From NCBI GenBank assembly GCA_905221605.1, contig CAJNDS010002408.1, positions 60,001 through 124,000 on the forward strand: a DNA stretch of 64,000 nt. Direction: 5' to 3'. Both the position numbers and the translations under genes were made by a program. This document shows positions 23,201-31,568 of this stretch, piece after piece; the stretch's first letter is position 1; each line of letters starts with the position of its first letter. The stretch is from Symbiodinium natans (taxonomy: Eukaryota > Sar > Dinophyceae > Suessiales > Symbiodiniaceae). The notes beneath the pieces were generated by a model, which made no database searches, was not told where the DNA came from, and saw only the letters and a program-made list of their open reading frames with translations.

Positions 23201-24492
23201 TCTGAGTCTTCTCCGTCACTGGACTGAAGCTTCAGTTCAAGGGCACCCGATTCCTGTTCGGTGCCTCGAGCGAAGCCCAAGGCTGGCGGTCCGCAAATAC
23301 CCGGTGACGTATCTGTCGAAGCGGGACGCAGAGCTTCGCACTTCCTTGGGGCGCAGGCGGCGCTCCTGGCTTGAGGCAACTGCCCCCCACCATCCACATC
23401 GTGGTGGCTGTTGGTGTCTCGCTCAAGGCATTGCGTTCTGCAGGTTGCATCGTGGACATGTCTGACTGCGTCTGCATGTCGCCATGGAACTGCATGTGCA
23501 GGTTCCGGCTGTGCATCGGCCCTTCTTCCTGGATGCATCTGCCTGCGCTGCACCTGTGCTTCTGCTGATGTGCACTGTGTGGCGCTTGCTTCAATGTGCT
23601 CAGGCGACGCCTCAAGTGAACAGCCCGTATCCTCAGAGTTTGAATCTCTAGCCCGCAGGGCAGGTGCGCACCTTTGCTGCTGAACAGGATTCTCTTGGTA
23701 CAATACATCCACTCGAGTCAAATTGCTCGCATTGCAAGGCAGTGATGTCTGGGGTTGCCGGTTGCTGGTCTTTGGGCGGGCAAGAACATCCAAGTCGATC
23801 GCTTCGGCTTGGGATCGGGTAGCCGCTCCAAAATTAGTCTCGGCAGCCTTACCTGCTGCATCAGCTTCCGCCGCAGCATGGCTGGTATGTTCCTTGCTCG
23901 TGGCAAGATGCAAGTCTGGCTCGCTGTTGTGCCGGACTGCTTCCGCATGGACCCCTTGTTGGAGATGCCTCCGAAGAGAGAGCTTCAAATGTCTGTGCAA
24001 GGGCTTGTGATCTGAGTCTTCTCCGTCACTGGACTGAGGCTTCAGTTCAGTGTCACATTCCGGCCAGTTCTTCGGGTCTGCGCTATGGTGCAAGGAGCAC
24101 GGCAGGGCTGGAGATGGTTGGCAACGAGCTTCTTGGTGGTTCGGTGCCTTTGAGAGACCAGGAGATGCATGCTTGCCATGGCTTGCATGATTGGCACCAT
24201 ATGCAGCCTGGGCAGCCTGGACCCTTCTAAACTTGGCCCTTCGTGGTGCTTTTGCTACTTTGGCAATCACATCAGACACAAACAGCCTCAGCTCGGCCAA
24301 CTCCTCATCTTCGCTGTCGCCGTCGACAGCCAGGGAAGCCAATGATGCTTTGATCGACTCTCCTTGTTTCAGGGCGTCTTGAAGGCGTCGGTGGACTGAT
24401 CGAGCTTCTGCGAGCAGGCCTCTACACGATGGCCAGGAGATCAACTCCTCAGCCGGCCTCCATGCAAGAACCTCAGGCGCTGAAAATGCCAT
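14263..24492 (-). CDS. Giant repetitive protein, 3,409 residues, function unknown
   Basis: A single uninterrupted minus-strand ORF. The frame stays open upstream to at least 24540 (a TTG), but the first in-frame ATG is at 24490-24492 (MAFSAPEVL...), so I start there; an upstream exon is possible. I do not recognise the protein. Residues ~1-110 look most globular: a helical, Leu/Ala-rich start, an acidic DGDSEDEELAEL patch and a basic KAPRRAKFRR patch. The rest is Ser/Ala/Pro/Gly/His/Gln-rich, low in aromatics, with no signal peptide or membrane segment, so probably disordered. Four repeat families fill it, N to C: A (2 copies), B (5 copies of ~148 residues), C (6 copies of 142-150) and D (3 copies with a QLQRSWSDIPA motif). 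The frame is intact over 10 kb with repeat periods in multiples of three, so it is very likely translated. A cytoskeletal or scaffold role is only a guess. Confidence 0.8.
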   Translation of the reverse strand: MAFSAPEVLAWRPAEELISWPSCRGLLAEARSVHRRLQDALKQGESIKASLASLAVDGDSEDEELAELRLFVSDVIAKVAKAPRRAKFRRVQAAQAAYGANHASHGKHASPGLSKAPNHQEARCQPSPALPCSLHHSADPKNWPECDTELKPQSSDGEDSDHKPLHRHLKLSLRRHLQQGVHAEAVRHNSEPDLHLATSKEHTSHAAAEADAAGKAAETNFGAATRSQAEAIDLDVLARPKTSNRQPQTSLPCNASNLTRVDVLYQENPVQQQRCAPALRARDSNSEDTGCSLEASPEHIEASATQCTSAEAQVQRRQMHPGRRADAQPEPAHAVPWRHADAVRHVHDATCRTQCLERDTNSHHDVDGGGQLPQARSAACAPRKCEALRPASTDTSPGICGPPALGFARGTEQESGALELKLQSSDGEDSDHKPLHRHLKLSLRRHLQQGVHAEAVRHNSEPDLHLATSKEHTSHAAAEADAAGKAAETNFGAATRSQAEAIDLDVLARPKTSNRQPQTSLPCNASNLTRVDVLYQENPVQQQRCAPAQRRQMHPGRRADAQPEPAHVVPWRHADAVRHVHDATCRTQCLERDTNSHHDVDGGGQLPQARSATCAPRKCEALRPASTDTSPEMSERLERQWVHAEYTEVQAWQDSKAASTQPLQPLPSQAAGQKELPGSFAISQGGIGSGRLDCAVPAARAAPFQPPESRCTHIALRPAGMLRCRLDQLEAPESSLDRASVSPAQDVPLKHEHMPPEIQPGQTGSQRALEGSQIAPVCLPESCDDVRSRSSCFHVTTHPLLGAQLEQNHAHVRTVQAAENTENVRPIRLSQVVGNAGFESITPAHTVLHGAARATGASVVCAATGSTAATAACTQIVPDWTSTLAEGSQDSESTPTPANVGCQSARGSCRGVQCVQDLLDDVRSSSFRVPPTSLTGLPKPSHPSRTVPGHAFEDNCGPKSADGAPFPPQTANANDAHATLRTCTEPISPVEVADHVAQLTHQMADAAEVFSPSSLSRIPKPIQPALSIPQPEIAVSGAPLSGLGLEFACQAASPSREVLEPARVDDKNALGPAVAIAHPSGASRPRAAAPATSWVPMQRHETEPDAAGMLESEPVVTIESIEQSPPSGHLQPGRPIEDVTPISLRPWPMQAESHPGSTDASAHAEGGKSRTHDKTFSGSPPGFQNVPDCIKEIGASATLEPLEPLETFPVRLFSTAKCTEEPLGAEASAFRPRQAATDETMPPHPCVSHQIDSLREPREGCSKLRASTSQGAASSDLAVGQVDAADTTSQAQQESTSHLESGTCDNGAGSGPNPSHAQLGACATGGTPIPISLPQLDGSANLDLSGRALLLPIHPSEPRPSEINSGLLGSNAEVAQLGISDHDHEMQSTGSRQPRAQQMVVSQARLLETGVHPAQGAASSDLGSWPVGQVDAADTTSQAHQESTSHLESGTCDNGAGSGPNPSHAQLGACATGGTPIPISLPQLDGSANLDLSGRALLLPIHPSEPRPSEINSGLLGSNAEVAQLGISDHDHEMQSTGSRQPRAQQMVVSQARLLETGVHPAQGAASSDLGSWPVGQVDAADTTSQAHQESTSHLESGTCDSGAGSGPNPSRAQLGACATGGTPIPISLPQLDGSANLDLSGRALLLPIHPSEPRPSEINSGLLGSNAEVAQLGISDHDHEMQSTGSRQPRAQQMVVSQARLLETGVHPAQGAASSDLGSWPVGQVDAADTTSQAHQESTSHLESGTCDNGAGSGPNPSHAQLGACATGGTPIPISLPQLDGSANLDLSGRALLLPIHPSEPRPSEINSGLLGSNAEVAQLGISDHDHEMQSTGSRQPRAQQMVVSLARLLETGVHPAQGAASSDLGSWPVGQVDAADTTSRAHQESTSHLESGTCDNGAGSGPNPSHAQLGACATGGTPIPISMPQLDGSANLDLSGRALLLPIHPSEPRPSEINSGLPGSNAEVAQLGISDHDHEMQSTGSRQPRVQQMVVSQARLLETGGHETEKSGDSVHDVASGSVHLASPGALPQEQATDSQLTRSSHQDSGGCGPGMPGAAVAHVDVPLVPAVARRSSEEHPMLPAHARPLDLVEESSSEFTSTPQGSTAAVSPLGNSEHCMNGTRSRKPKEEQMRGLAVHPRAVSQAVPPETGRHPAAKSMDSVHDVASGSVHFASPAALPQEKATDSQLTRSSHQDSGGCGPGMPGAAVAHVDVPLVPAVARRSSEEHPMLPAHALLPLDLVEESSSEFTSTPQGSTAAVSPLGNSEHCMNGTRSRKPKEEQMRGLAVHPRAVSQAVPPETGRHPAAKSMDSVHDVASGSVHFASPGALPHERSSHQDSGGCAPGMPGAAHAHVDVPLVPAVARRSSNEHPMLPAHALLPLDMVEESSSEFTSTPQGSTAAVSPLGNSEHCMNGTRSRKPKEEQMRGLAVHPRAVSQAVPPETGRHPAAKSMDSVHDVASGSAHFASPAALPQEKATDSQLTRSSHQDSGGCGPGMPGAAVAHVDVPLVPAVARRSSEEHPMLPAHALLPLDLVEESSSEFTSTPQGSTAAVSPLGNSEHCMNGTRSRKPKEEQMRGLAVHPRAVSQAVPPETGRHPAAISMDSVHDVASGSVHFASPAALPQEKATDSQLTRSSHQDSGGCGPGMPGAAVAHVDVPLVPAVARRSSEEHPMLPAHALLPLDLVEESSSEFTSTPQGSTAAVSPLGNSEHCMNGTRSRKPKEEQMRGLAVHPRAVSQAVPPETGRHPAAKSMDSVHDVASGSVHFASPGALPHERSSHQDSGGCGPGMPGAAHAHVDVPLVPAVARRSSNEHPMLPAHALLPLDLAEESSSEFTSTPQGSTAAVSPLGSSEHCMNGMRSRKPKEEQMRGLAVHPKAGDSQAFAEDGRFGISEQPLRKPRQLQRSWSDIPAKVAEASQAIPLHSAGTSNNIVHCLASASVRPTSPCFSGTLPRQTEAAEAIAGQGLAQQRRFHRQGSGIVLSDAGGELNAMHAFDGHGAAQLVGHADAGPSAHVLPLYRSERLASRTSSVGGVEDAHFVSSEQPLRAASFQKPRQQLQRSWSDIPAKVAAASEAIPVHSAGISGTQPLQAADATAGQRSFHCQGSGMVFSDAGGEPSTMHALEGYDAAQFVGNADAGPSAHVLPLHRSGLLRQQLQRSWSDIPARVAEASQAIPVHSAETSSHHVRYLASASVRPTSPCFSGTPPLQTEAAEAIAGQGLAQQRRFHRQGSGPVDTGPITTHALLEGVDAGCIQDFSGNMEPAVHTSRPRSSSRTTTPSGSANAQSCKFAEPSDEMHLQPPPPGGRETSLHGMHGQGSQNGLASPELCISFGDAGPEWSGSERDHIDHSSLSRSFVRHAASGNARFVTNTALERTGSLSSVTASEAEFRNEALPYQAVVTGTVKSFTKQACS
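14790..15870 (-). repeat. Repeat family D in the giant protein (3 copies)
   Basis: Three diverged copies, each opening with RSWSDIPA preceded by a basic/Gln stretch (KPRQLQ or RQQLQ), then VAEASQAIPxHSA, and in two copies ASASVRPTSPCFSGT and AQQRRFHRQGSG. The middle copy has lost the ASVRPTSP section. Divergence is much higher than in families B and C, so this is the older amplification. Confidence 0.85.
15830..18470 (-). repeat. Repeat family C in the giant protein (6 copies, 426/450 bp)
   Basis: Six near-identical units beginning SMDSVHDVASGS and ending GLAVHPRAVSQAVPPE. Four units are long (450 bp, with ALPQEKATDSQLTRSS) and two are short (426 bp, with GALPHERSS). In protein order they run long, long, short, long, long, short. 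The short units also share AHAHVD and SSNEHP where the long units have AVAHVD and SSEEHP, so a three-unit block of 1,326 bp has been duplicated. Confidence 0.9.
18490..20685 (-). repeat. Repeat family B in the giant protein (5 copies, 444 bp)
   Basis: Five units with an exact 444-bp period, beginning GAASSDLGSWPVGQVDAA and ending VVSQARLLETGVHPAQ. They differ by few substitutions (for example CDNGAG/CDSGAG, SQAHQ/SRAHQ, SLPQL/SMPQL). The N-terminal-most unit lacks the four GSWP codons. The very high identity implies recent expansion or gene conversion. Confidence 0.92.
22600..24055 (-). repeat. Repeat family A in the giant protein (2 copies, ~0.65-0.75 kb)
   Basis: A direct duplication. Both copies start LKxQSSDGEDSDHKPLHRHL and end RPASTDTSP. 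Copy 1 (about 23305-24055) carries 36 extra codons (SNSEDTGCSLEASPEHIEA region) that copy 2 (about 22600-23240) lacks, exactly 108 bp. Elsewhere the copies are almost identical, indicating recent duplication followed by an in-frame indel. Confidence 0.9.
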
Positions 24493-24962
24493 GCGCGTCG
24501 TGTGGCTAGGCACGCCGAGCGCTGCCACACCGCCACACAAGACATAGCCACCAGCTGATGCGGAACAACACTGGTTAAGTGTCGAATGCCATGTGTCGCG
24601 ATTCTACTCGGTTGCTGTGTGATGTTTTGGTGACTGAGAACTGAGAACTCGAACGTTTCACACCGAAGCTAAACATGACTTGAACATGGTATTAAAAAAG
24701 CCTTAAACATGGCATGAAAGCAGGTCAAGCCATGGAGCCCATCAGCTGCAACTCCATATGCGTGTGGAAAAAAGTGCCATGGCTCCGGAATCCTCTCGGC
24801 AGCCTCCAAAAAAGCATCGCCCTTCCTCTCCACTCGGTTCCGTTCCTGATCCTGGAGCCAGCATCCGGAAACCTTTTTGCCGTTGGACTTTGAGCACTCT
24901 GTACAGTCGAGGTCCAATGCAGAATTGGACCTTCACACGGATGCTGTCACAGTGGTCTTGAC
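24493..24962 (-). other. Short intergenic spacer between two same-strand genes
   Basis: Only 470 bp separate the stop codon of the arginyl-tRNA synthetase gene (upstream in the minus direction) from the first ATG of the giant ORF. It must contain the 3' UTR of one gene and the trans-splice acceptor or promoter of the other. I see no TATA box. Dinoflagellate mRNAs usually receive a trans-spliced leader, but the acceptor AG cannot be chosen from sequence alone. Confidence 0.6.
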
Positions 24963-26312
24963 TCAAATCTTGTCCAACGGCGTGAACCCAAGAAGCTGGA
25001 AGCTTTTCAGGAGAACCTGCAAGACTTCGCAAGAAGGAGTTCTATTGCAGACATGCCGCACTTTGCCTATTCTCGCCTTTCTAGTAGCCTCGCAGAGGAG
25101 CAACCGGCTGGACTGTGCTGCTTCGCCCAAAACCTCCGTCTCGTAGGATATTCTGTGAAGCTGAAGCCACTACACACAGAACCGGCAGATCTTATAAGTC
25201 CACTGCCTTGCACTTCATGTAAAAACCGGTGAGGGTGTTGCATAGCCTGCAGAAGTGCGTGACATGGAACCCTGCGAGACTGCCAACATGTCCATCTTCT
25301 CTGTGCTTCTGAGACACTCCCACAAGTAGTCGGTGAGGTGGTGCAAGTGTAGGTCTGCCAGGATTGCCTGTAGCCATGCATCTGCTACGAACCTTACGAA
25401 GCATGGGCGAGCCATGGAAGCCACGCTCGGCATGGCACGAATTCAGCACGCCTGCCTCAATAACTTCGGGAAACTGCAAAAGCTTCAACCTGGACATCAT
25501 GTTTGAGAACATCTGAAAACATCGAACTGTACACACGGATGCAGACGAATCTGGGACCAGATTCGTGATTGAGCGACAAGCGCAAGGTCCCTCTCCGAGG
25601 GGTGCTTCACCTGCAGCAAATGACAGCAAATGCAGCGAATTCGGACTGCATGTCTCGACATCCTGTCGGTGATGTGTGGCTTGTGGCTTAAGAATTGAGA
25701 CTGTACCCGTGCCAGTACCCTGCGTGGGGCCTCAAGGAGGTTCGAAGGGATGCTGGACATGTCGATGCCAGACTTGCGTTGGATGGACTCAGCAAAGCAG
25801 AACGAGAAATGCTGGAGCAGTACGTGGCAGTTGTTGTCGGCCCCCTATGATGGACACAACTGGGATTCCCAGGCACGAATCCTCGCGTAGGCATAGAAAA
25901 GGAAAACTGCAGAGTTCCCCTGCCAACAGGCCGCAAGAAAACCTCGCTACTGACACATGGAGCTATGTCTCAGTGCCAGATCCTGCCAACCTTGGCATCG
26001 AGCATGCGATCCCAATTGAAGACATAGTTGGTGGTCCGATTCCTGGAGGACAGTGCGAGCACCGGAAGCTTTTCAAATAATTAGTCAGCACAACTGTAGT
26101 TGACTGTATGTCTTGGTGAGATGCTGCTTCATGTCGAAATACCGCACTGCGGCCATTCCGATCTTTTCAGCGGCATCCTTCTGCTCCTGAAGCCGTGGCC
26201 ATGCCGTGCCATTTTCACGCTGCTCCAAGTGCTTGCCTACTCTGTCCTTTGGGTCGGTAAGGAAGGCTTCCCCACCATCCTTGCTCTGGTCTTCGACTCT
26301 TTGCTGGATCTC
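24963..26312 (-). CDS. ArgRS exons 21-31: anticodon-binding helical domain and stop
   Basis: Eleven exons. They read [18 protein letters not shown], then [31 protein letters not shown] and [27 protein letters not shown]. These are followed by [61 protein letters not shown] and [16 protein letters not shown] plus TGA at 24963-24965. This matches the DALR anticodon-binding domain with its NR..NYxF..DRML and FPEV landmarks and a typical C-terminus. Joins 26/27, 28/29 and 29/30 are not resolved in frame. Confidence 0.9.
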
Positions 26313-29300
26313 CTTGAGAGGGGAGAGTATGCGCTTACACGGAATATTTTGTGATCCGGCGTCAGATGCGCCAAGGTGTTGCGGAGACTGTCCTGGCTAG
26401 CACGCTGCACGGCCTGGCACAACATCTGACATCTCCCAAATTCACCCCAGTCGCAAAGAGCCTCGTCCAGCAAGTCGCTAAGTTTCACAGTCTCTCCGGA
26501 CCTCTGCATGTACGGACATCCGGTGGCGCATATGAAAGTGTGTTGCACGTACCTTGTCTTGAACTTTTTCTTGTCTTCTCCCTGGATCACACCAAAGCCT
26601 AAGTAAGTCTCTCTCAACTCCACGTCAGGAAAATGCACAACTAGCATGCCGAGAAAACCGCCCATATGATCGCAACGTGTCAATGGGGGCTTGTGCCATC
26701 CTGCCTGGATCAGAGAAATTTTGACCGGAGTTCAACTGAAGTGTCAGCTGTGCAACCATGTGCAAAGTTGTACAGCAGGATCCACCTGTTTGGCGGCGTC
26801 GAATATCATGTGAAAGTGCTGCTCCTCTGAGGTCAAGGTGCGGAAAATTACTTTCCGTTACAATGAAGTAGAACTGACAGGCAAACTGCCCTAGACTTGC
26901 TACCAGCCTGGCCAAGATCCGTCACGTAAATCACCCTGAGAATGATTTCGCATCAGCTCCACTAGCATGAAAGGAGGTGTACATCAGCTGCGTACCAGTC
27001 CGCCCTCATGACGAAGAGCCGATGGTAAACGGCTGCCAGATCTGTCGAGTCCTTGGTGCCAATCAAAGGTCTCGTGAAAGCAGTTTGTCGAAGGTACCTG
27101 CAGGCTGAACATTCCTTCGCGAGGACGCGACGTAACCAAAACCTCCGTCAGACTTGACTGCCTGCACTGCTTGGCCGGTACGTCCGTGGACCATGTCTTG
27201 CAAGGCTGCAATACATGCTCTTGCAGCCGGTGAAGGTACAATGTGTAGAGCCACTCTCTGGGAGCATCGGCCATGAGAGGGATCGACGAGATGTTGGGCG
27301 TAAATATGCACATCGCCTGAGCTGTTTTTCTTTCTGTTAAGAGGACGAACCAGTGCGTTCATCCACAGCATAGCAGGCACGCCGTACTGTAACATCTCCG
27401 ATAGGAATCATTGCAGGCACATCAAGCAGCAAAGCCAGCGTGCCCCTTCACTCTCGGTGCAGATCTTCCTGACCTGACAGAAACGCATGTGTCTGGATTT
27501 GCGGAAATACACAGTCCTGCATGCCCACATTTGCCCAAACCTGACAGGCCGTTTTCATGTGCTTACCCTGATGTTCCATGACAGCGCGTCTTCTTCGAGA
27601 AACGTCAAATATCCAAAAAACGTTGGAAATACCGGCATGTTCGACAAGCGCACGAATGCTTGGGACAGCGCTGCTCGTTCCAGAAAAGAACCCAAGCATC
27701 CTTGCAAATGCTGCAAATACCAGAGTTTGGGAAGTTTTGGTCGCCGTACTAGTGGATGTCATTTTCCCCCCCTTCCCCAATACAAACAAAAAAATGTGCT
27801 CACACGCACCAGAGCCTCAACCCGTCAAGTGAAAACACGGCCTCGGCAGGACATTCGGGGCATCTTGAGCTCTATAGGCGATTTGGGGATTTTGGTTTGG
27901 AGTGGCCAGCGAAACCCCCCCCCCCAGGTGCGGTGAGAGCACGATTTCAAGCACAAATTGGCTAATGAATCTGAAACGATCCCAAGCCATGTTAAAAAAA
28001 CACGATTCTAAAAGTGCAAGTGGCTATTCCACAAAACGCGCCCGTGCTGTGGCGAGAGCACGATTAAGCAAAACTTGTAACCTTCCAAAGAACAGAACCC
28101 CCGCAAGAAACAAACACCAAAATCCCATCAGGCTTCGAGCGAAAATGGATTTTCGCGAAAACACGAAAACCATTGCCACAGCCTTCGGTGTTTTCGACAC
28201 TTGCAACTGCTGCACCTGCAAGAGAATGTGCATTTTTCTTAGGCTTCGCGCACGCAAAGTGCCCCATGTAACCCAACAAACTGTTCTCACGGCCTTTTAG
28301 AGGCCTGCACCTTGTTTTTGGGCTGTCTTTAAGAATTGTGTGCCATGGCGGTGTGCGCTTTCAGGGGTCAGGCAGAGGGTTCAGAAGGAGGAGAAAGAGG
28401 CAGGAGGAAGGAAAGAACATCGTTGGCCCCCTATCCCCGCTCCAAAAGGCTCAGGTCAGATAACACCCCCACCCCCCGGCCTCTCCGCCCGCTCTCGTGT
28501 GCCCTGCAGTTAATCTGACGCAGGGGCAGATGCAAATTTATTGCATTTGCGGCGAGCTGATACGAGCGGCAAATCCGGTCAGCTACTCCGGCGACTCCGG
28601 GGACCCTCGTGCAGGTTACCTCCAGACGGACCGGTGCGAGTTTTCCACAACAGGGGAGGGAAAAGGACAAGCACGAGTCATGCCGCATTGTCGCGCGCGT
28701 AGACACTGGAGCGACAGGTGGCAGAAGCTGGTAAATCAGAAAAAAAGCGCGCACTGACTGAACCGACATAACAGACGCAGGCACCATCCCGGAACAGTAT
28801 GAAGCAGCACAAGCGCAAAGGCCTTGAGTTCGCATTCCGGAGCCAGAAGCAAGGAACTGGATCGGAACTTGCGAAACCATAGGGTCGATCGAGAGATCTA
28901 CGGCTTCTCTGGCCGCATCAAGAAGCGGCCCTACGTAAGTCTGGTTCGCAAGGGCAAACGACCGACCAGACTGGAGGGATCTGGAGGGTACTCCTACAGC
29001 CTACACACGTCTGCAAGACGAGAGCATCACTGAGGTTCGGCGACAATATCGCGAAAACGAGCCCCCTCATCAGCCGTGAGAGAGGCCATGGCCGGCATAC
29101 ATGATGCTGGCACTGGTACAGTGGAGCTAAAGAGGGACGCAAGAAACGAAAGAGGCTGGAAAGCCAAAGGAACTTGCACCGTGCGCTGTTTGGCTGCGCG
29201 GACTCGGTGACAAAGAGCAAGCAGTTTGTCGAGTTTTGTCGGCTCGAGCTGCACCACCTGAGTCTTGTGCCAGGACATAGGCACCCGAAACCCAGACCAG

Positions 29301-31534
29301 CGCAGTCTCCTTGTCAAGCAGAGCCAGAGATGAAGCCGGAATGAGATACGTACCAGAGGCGGTGCGTGAGACGAATGCGCAAATGCGATAGCGTTTCTTA
29401 AGCTCTCTGCATCACCGCCAGGAACCTCGTCACCAAGGAAGGCCCCCGCAGTGGAGGCATGTCGGCTCTTGGCCCTTCTCAGTAATCTGAGGCAATGAGG
29501 CTGTCAATCCAGGCCAGCCTTTACGGTTGCAGGCGCCGGAGCCGCCAGGCATCGGGAGCTACGAGTTTTCTTCAAGTCGGCCATGGATCACGCCGATCTG
29601 GTTTCCGAAACGCTGCCCCGCAGGAAGGGGTGCCAGCAAGGCCGGAGGACGCAAGTTTCGAGCGAAACGCCTGAGCAAAACACCTTGCAGTTCCTCTATG
29701 CAAGCTCTGAGTTAGCCATCTGCAAGAAGATCATCTCGTTGAAGACTCAGAAGTTCAGTCCCGCAAATTGATTCAAGGTGGGAGGCCCAACCTTGATAGG
29801 AGAAAGCTCCGAGAAAGCAAAAGAGTGATGGGATGGGCCTAGCTCCTGGCCAGCCGGCACCCACCGGTGTGACCATGGCCTTCTTCGAGCTACGTTGTGG
29901 GACTTCTTCCGATGAGTCGAGGGTTTTGCAAGCATGGCCAAGCTCGACCCAATCTACGATTGAAGAAGCCGGCAGATAGCGACATCCGGCTATTCTCGGG
30001 TGACACTCGCTACGTGCTGGGCCACACTCTCCTCCAGCAGGCAGCTCTGGGGCAGCTCTGGCCCCTGAGACAGGCGTAGAGGAGCGATTCCAGGAAGACA
30101 CTGCAACAGACGGAGGAGGTCACGACAACGAGTTCGTCAGCCCGGTCATCCCCACCTCCACGGTGTACCTTACTGTCATGGTCATGAACTTGGGGGATTT
30201 CGCTCGTTGGCGAAAGGAGTGGATCCCTAAGGCCCTAAGGAGCTCACAGAGAAGCGAAAGCAGAGAAAGGGCAGGAAAGCTTCCTGATAAGGCAGGCATC
30301 CTCGGTACGTATCTGCATTTGTCCATCTGAGATGCCCCTTGAGTCAGAGAAGATATTCAATACCCTTGGCGAGTTAGTTACTGTTCGATAGAAAGAGTCC
30401 TCCCTTCTTGTCAGAGCAGCTCGTGCATGTTTTTCTTTTGAGGGAAAGAATGCCATTTCATTCGAAGATTCGAAGGATCTACACCTTGCAGCCTTGCAGA
30501 TCGCAGATTGCCAGATCGAGGTGTCTCAAAGCAGGCGCAGACTTAACGAGTCTGCCGGGTCTTGCGGCTGAGTTTGCTGCTGTATTTACTATTGAACCGT
30601 TAGACTTCGCTAGCAGCGCGCCTGAAGACAACGATCCCGCACTGTGCGCACGCCTGCTTGTTAACATCGGTTTCTAGGCAGTTTCGATGGAGGTCTGAAA
30701 AAAGAAGAAAAAGATACAGGAAACCAAGACAAACACAACCAATGACAGTAAGAAACTGCAGGAAAGCTTTGAAAGTAAAGGCTTTGGGCATGCAGAGGCT
30801 TCAGGCAAAACAGGCAAAGCTTCAGGCCAAATGGCTTCCCCTCCGGCCCGCGTGCAGTCGTTTCTGTGGAGGAGGGCCAACTAAAGCGGGCTCAACACTG
30901 TGTTCGGACATCATCCTCCGATTGGACCTCCAGGCCAACAAAATCGCGAAAAATCGTGGGACATGGCAGCCCGCAATTCATCCGTAGAGGCGGTGGTCGA
31001 GTCTTCCAGTGCACATTAAACCCTTGCAACATCTTGCGTCAAAACTCAACAAAGAATGTTTTGAGAGGCGTATGTGATCACAAGAGACTGCAGATCTTGT
31101 TTGCAGTTTGTGCAGGGGCAAGATAAGAAAGCACAGCACAGTGCAAACAACGTGACTTACGTGATGGGATAGCTGGTCTAAGTATGTCTAAATGCTCGAA
31201 AGATGCATTATGAATGCATTCCTCCAGCGGTCGTGCCTTGAGCTCCTCCACAATAGGTGGGATCAAGGAGTTGTAGAAAGACTCACCTCGTTCCTGGCAG
31301 ACTGCGGATGGTTTTCTGGCATGATGCAAGAAAAGATTCACTAAGGTCCTCAATCCCCAACAAAGACTGAGCGGGACGGGTTGAGCGGCGCATGGCTTGA
31401 ATTATACATATATACATAAAAACACAAATACACACATATACACATATACACATATATACATAAATACCAAGGACATATATACATAAAAACATATACACAA
31501 AAATACATATACACAAAAATACATATATACATAA

Positions 31535-31568
<34 letters not shown>

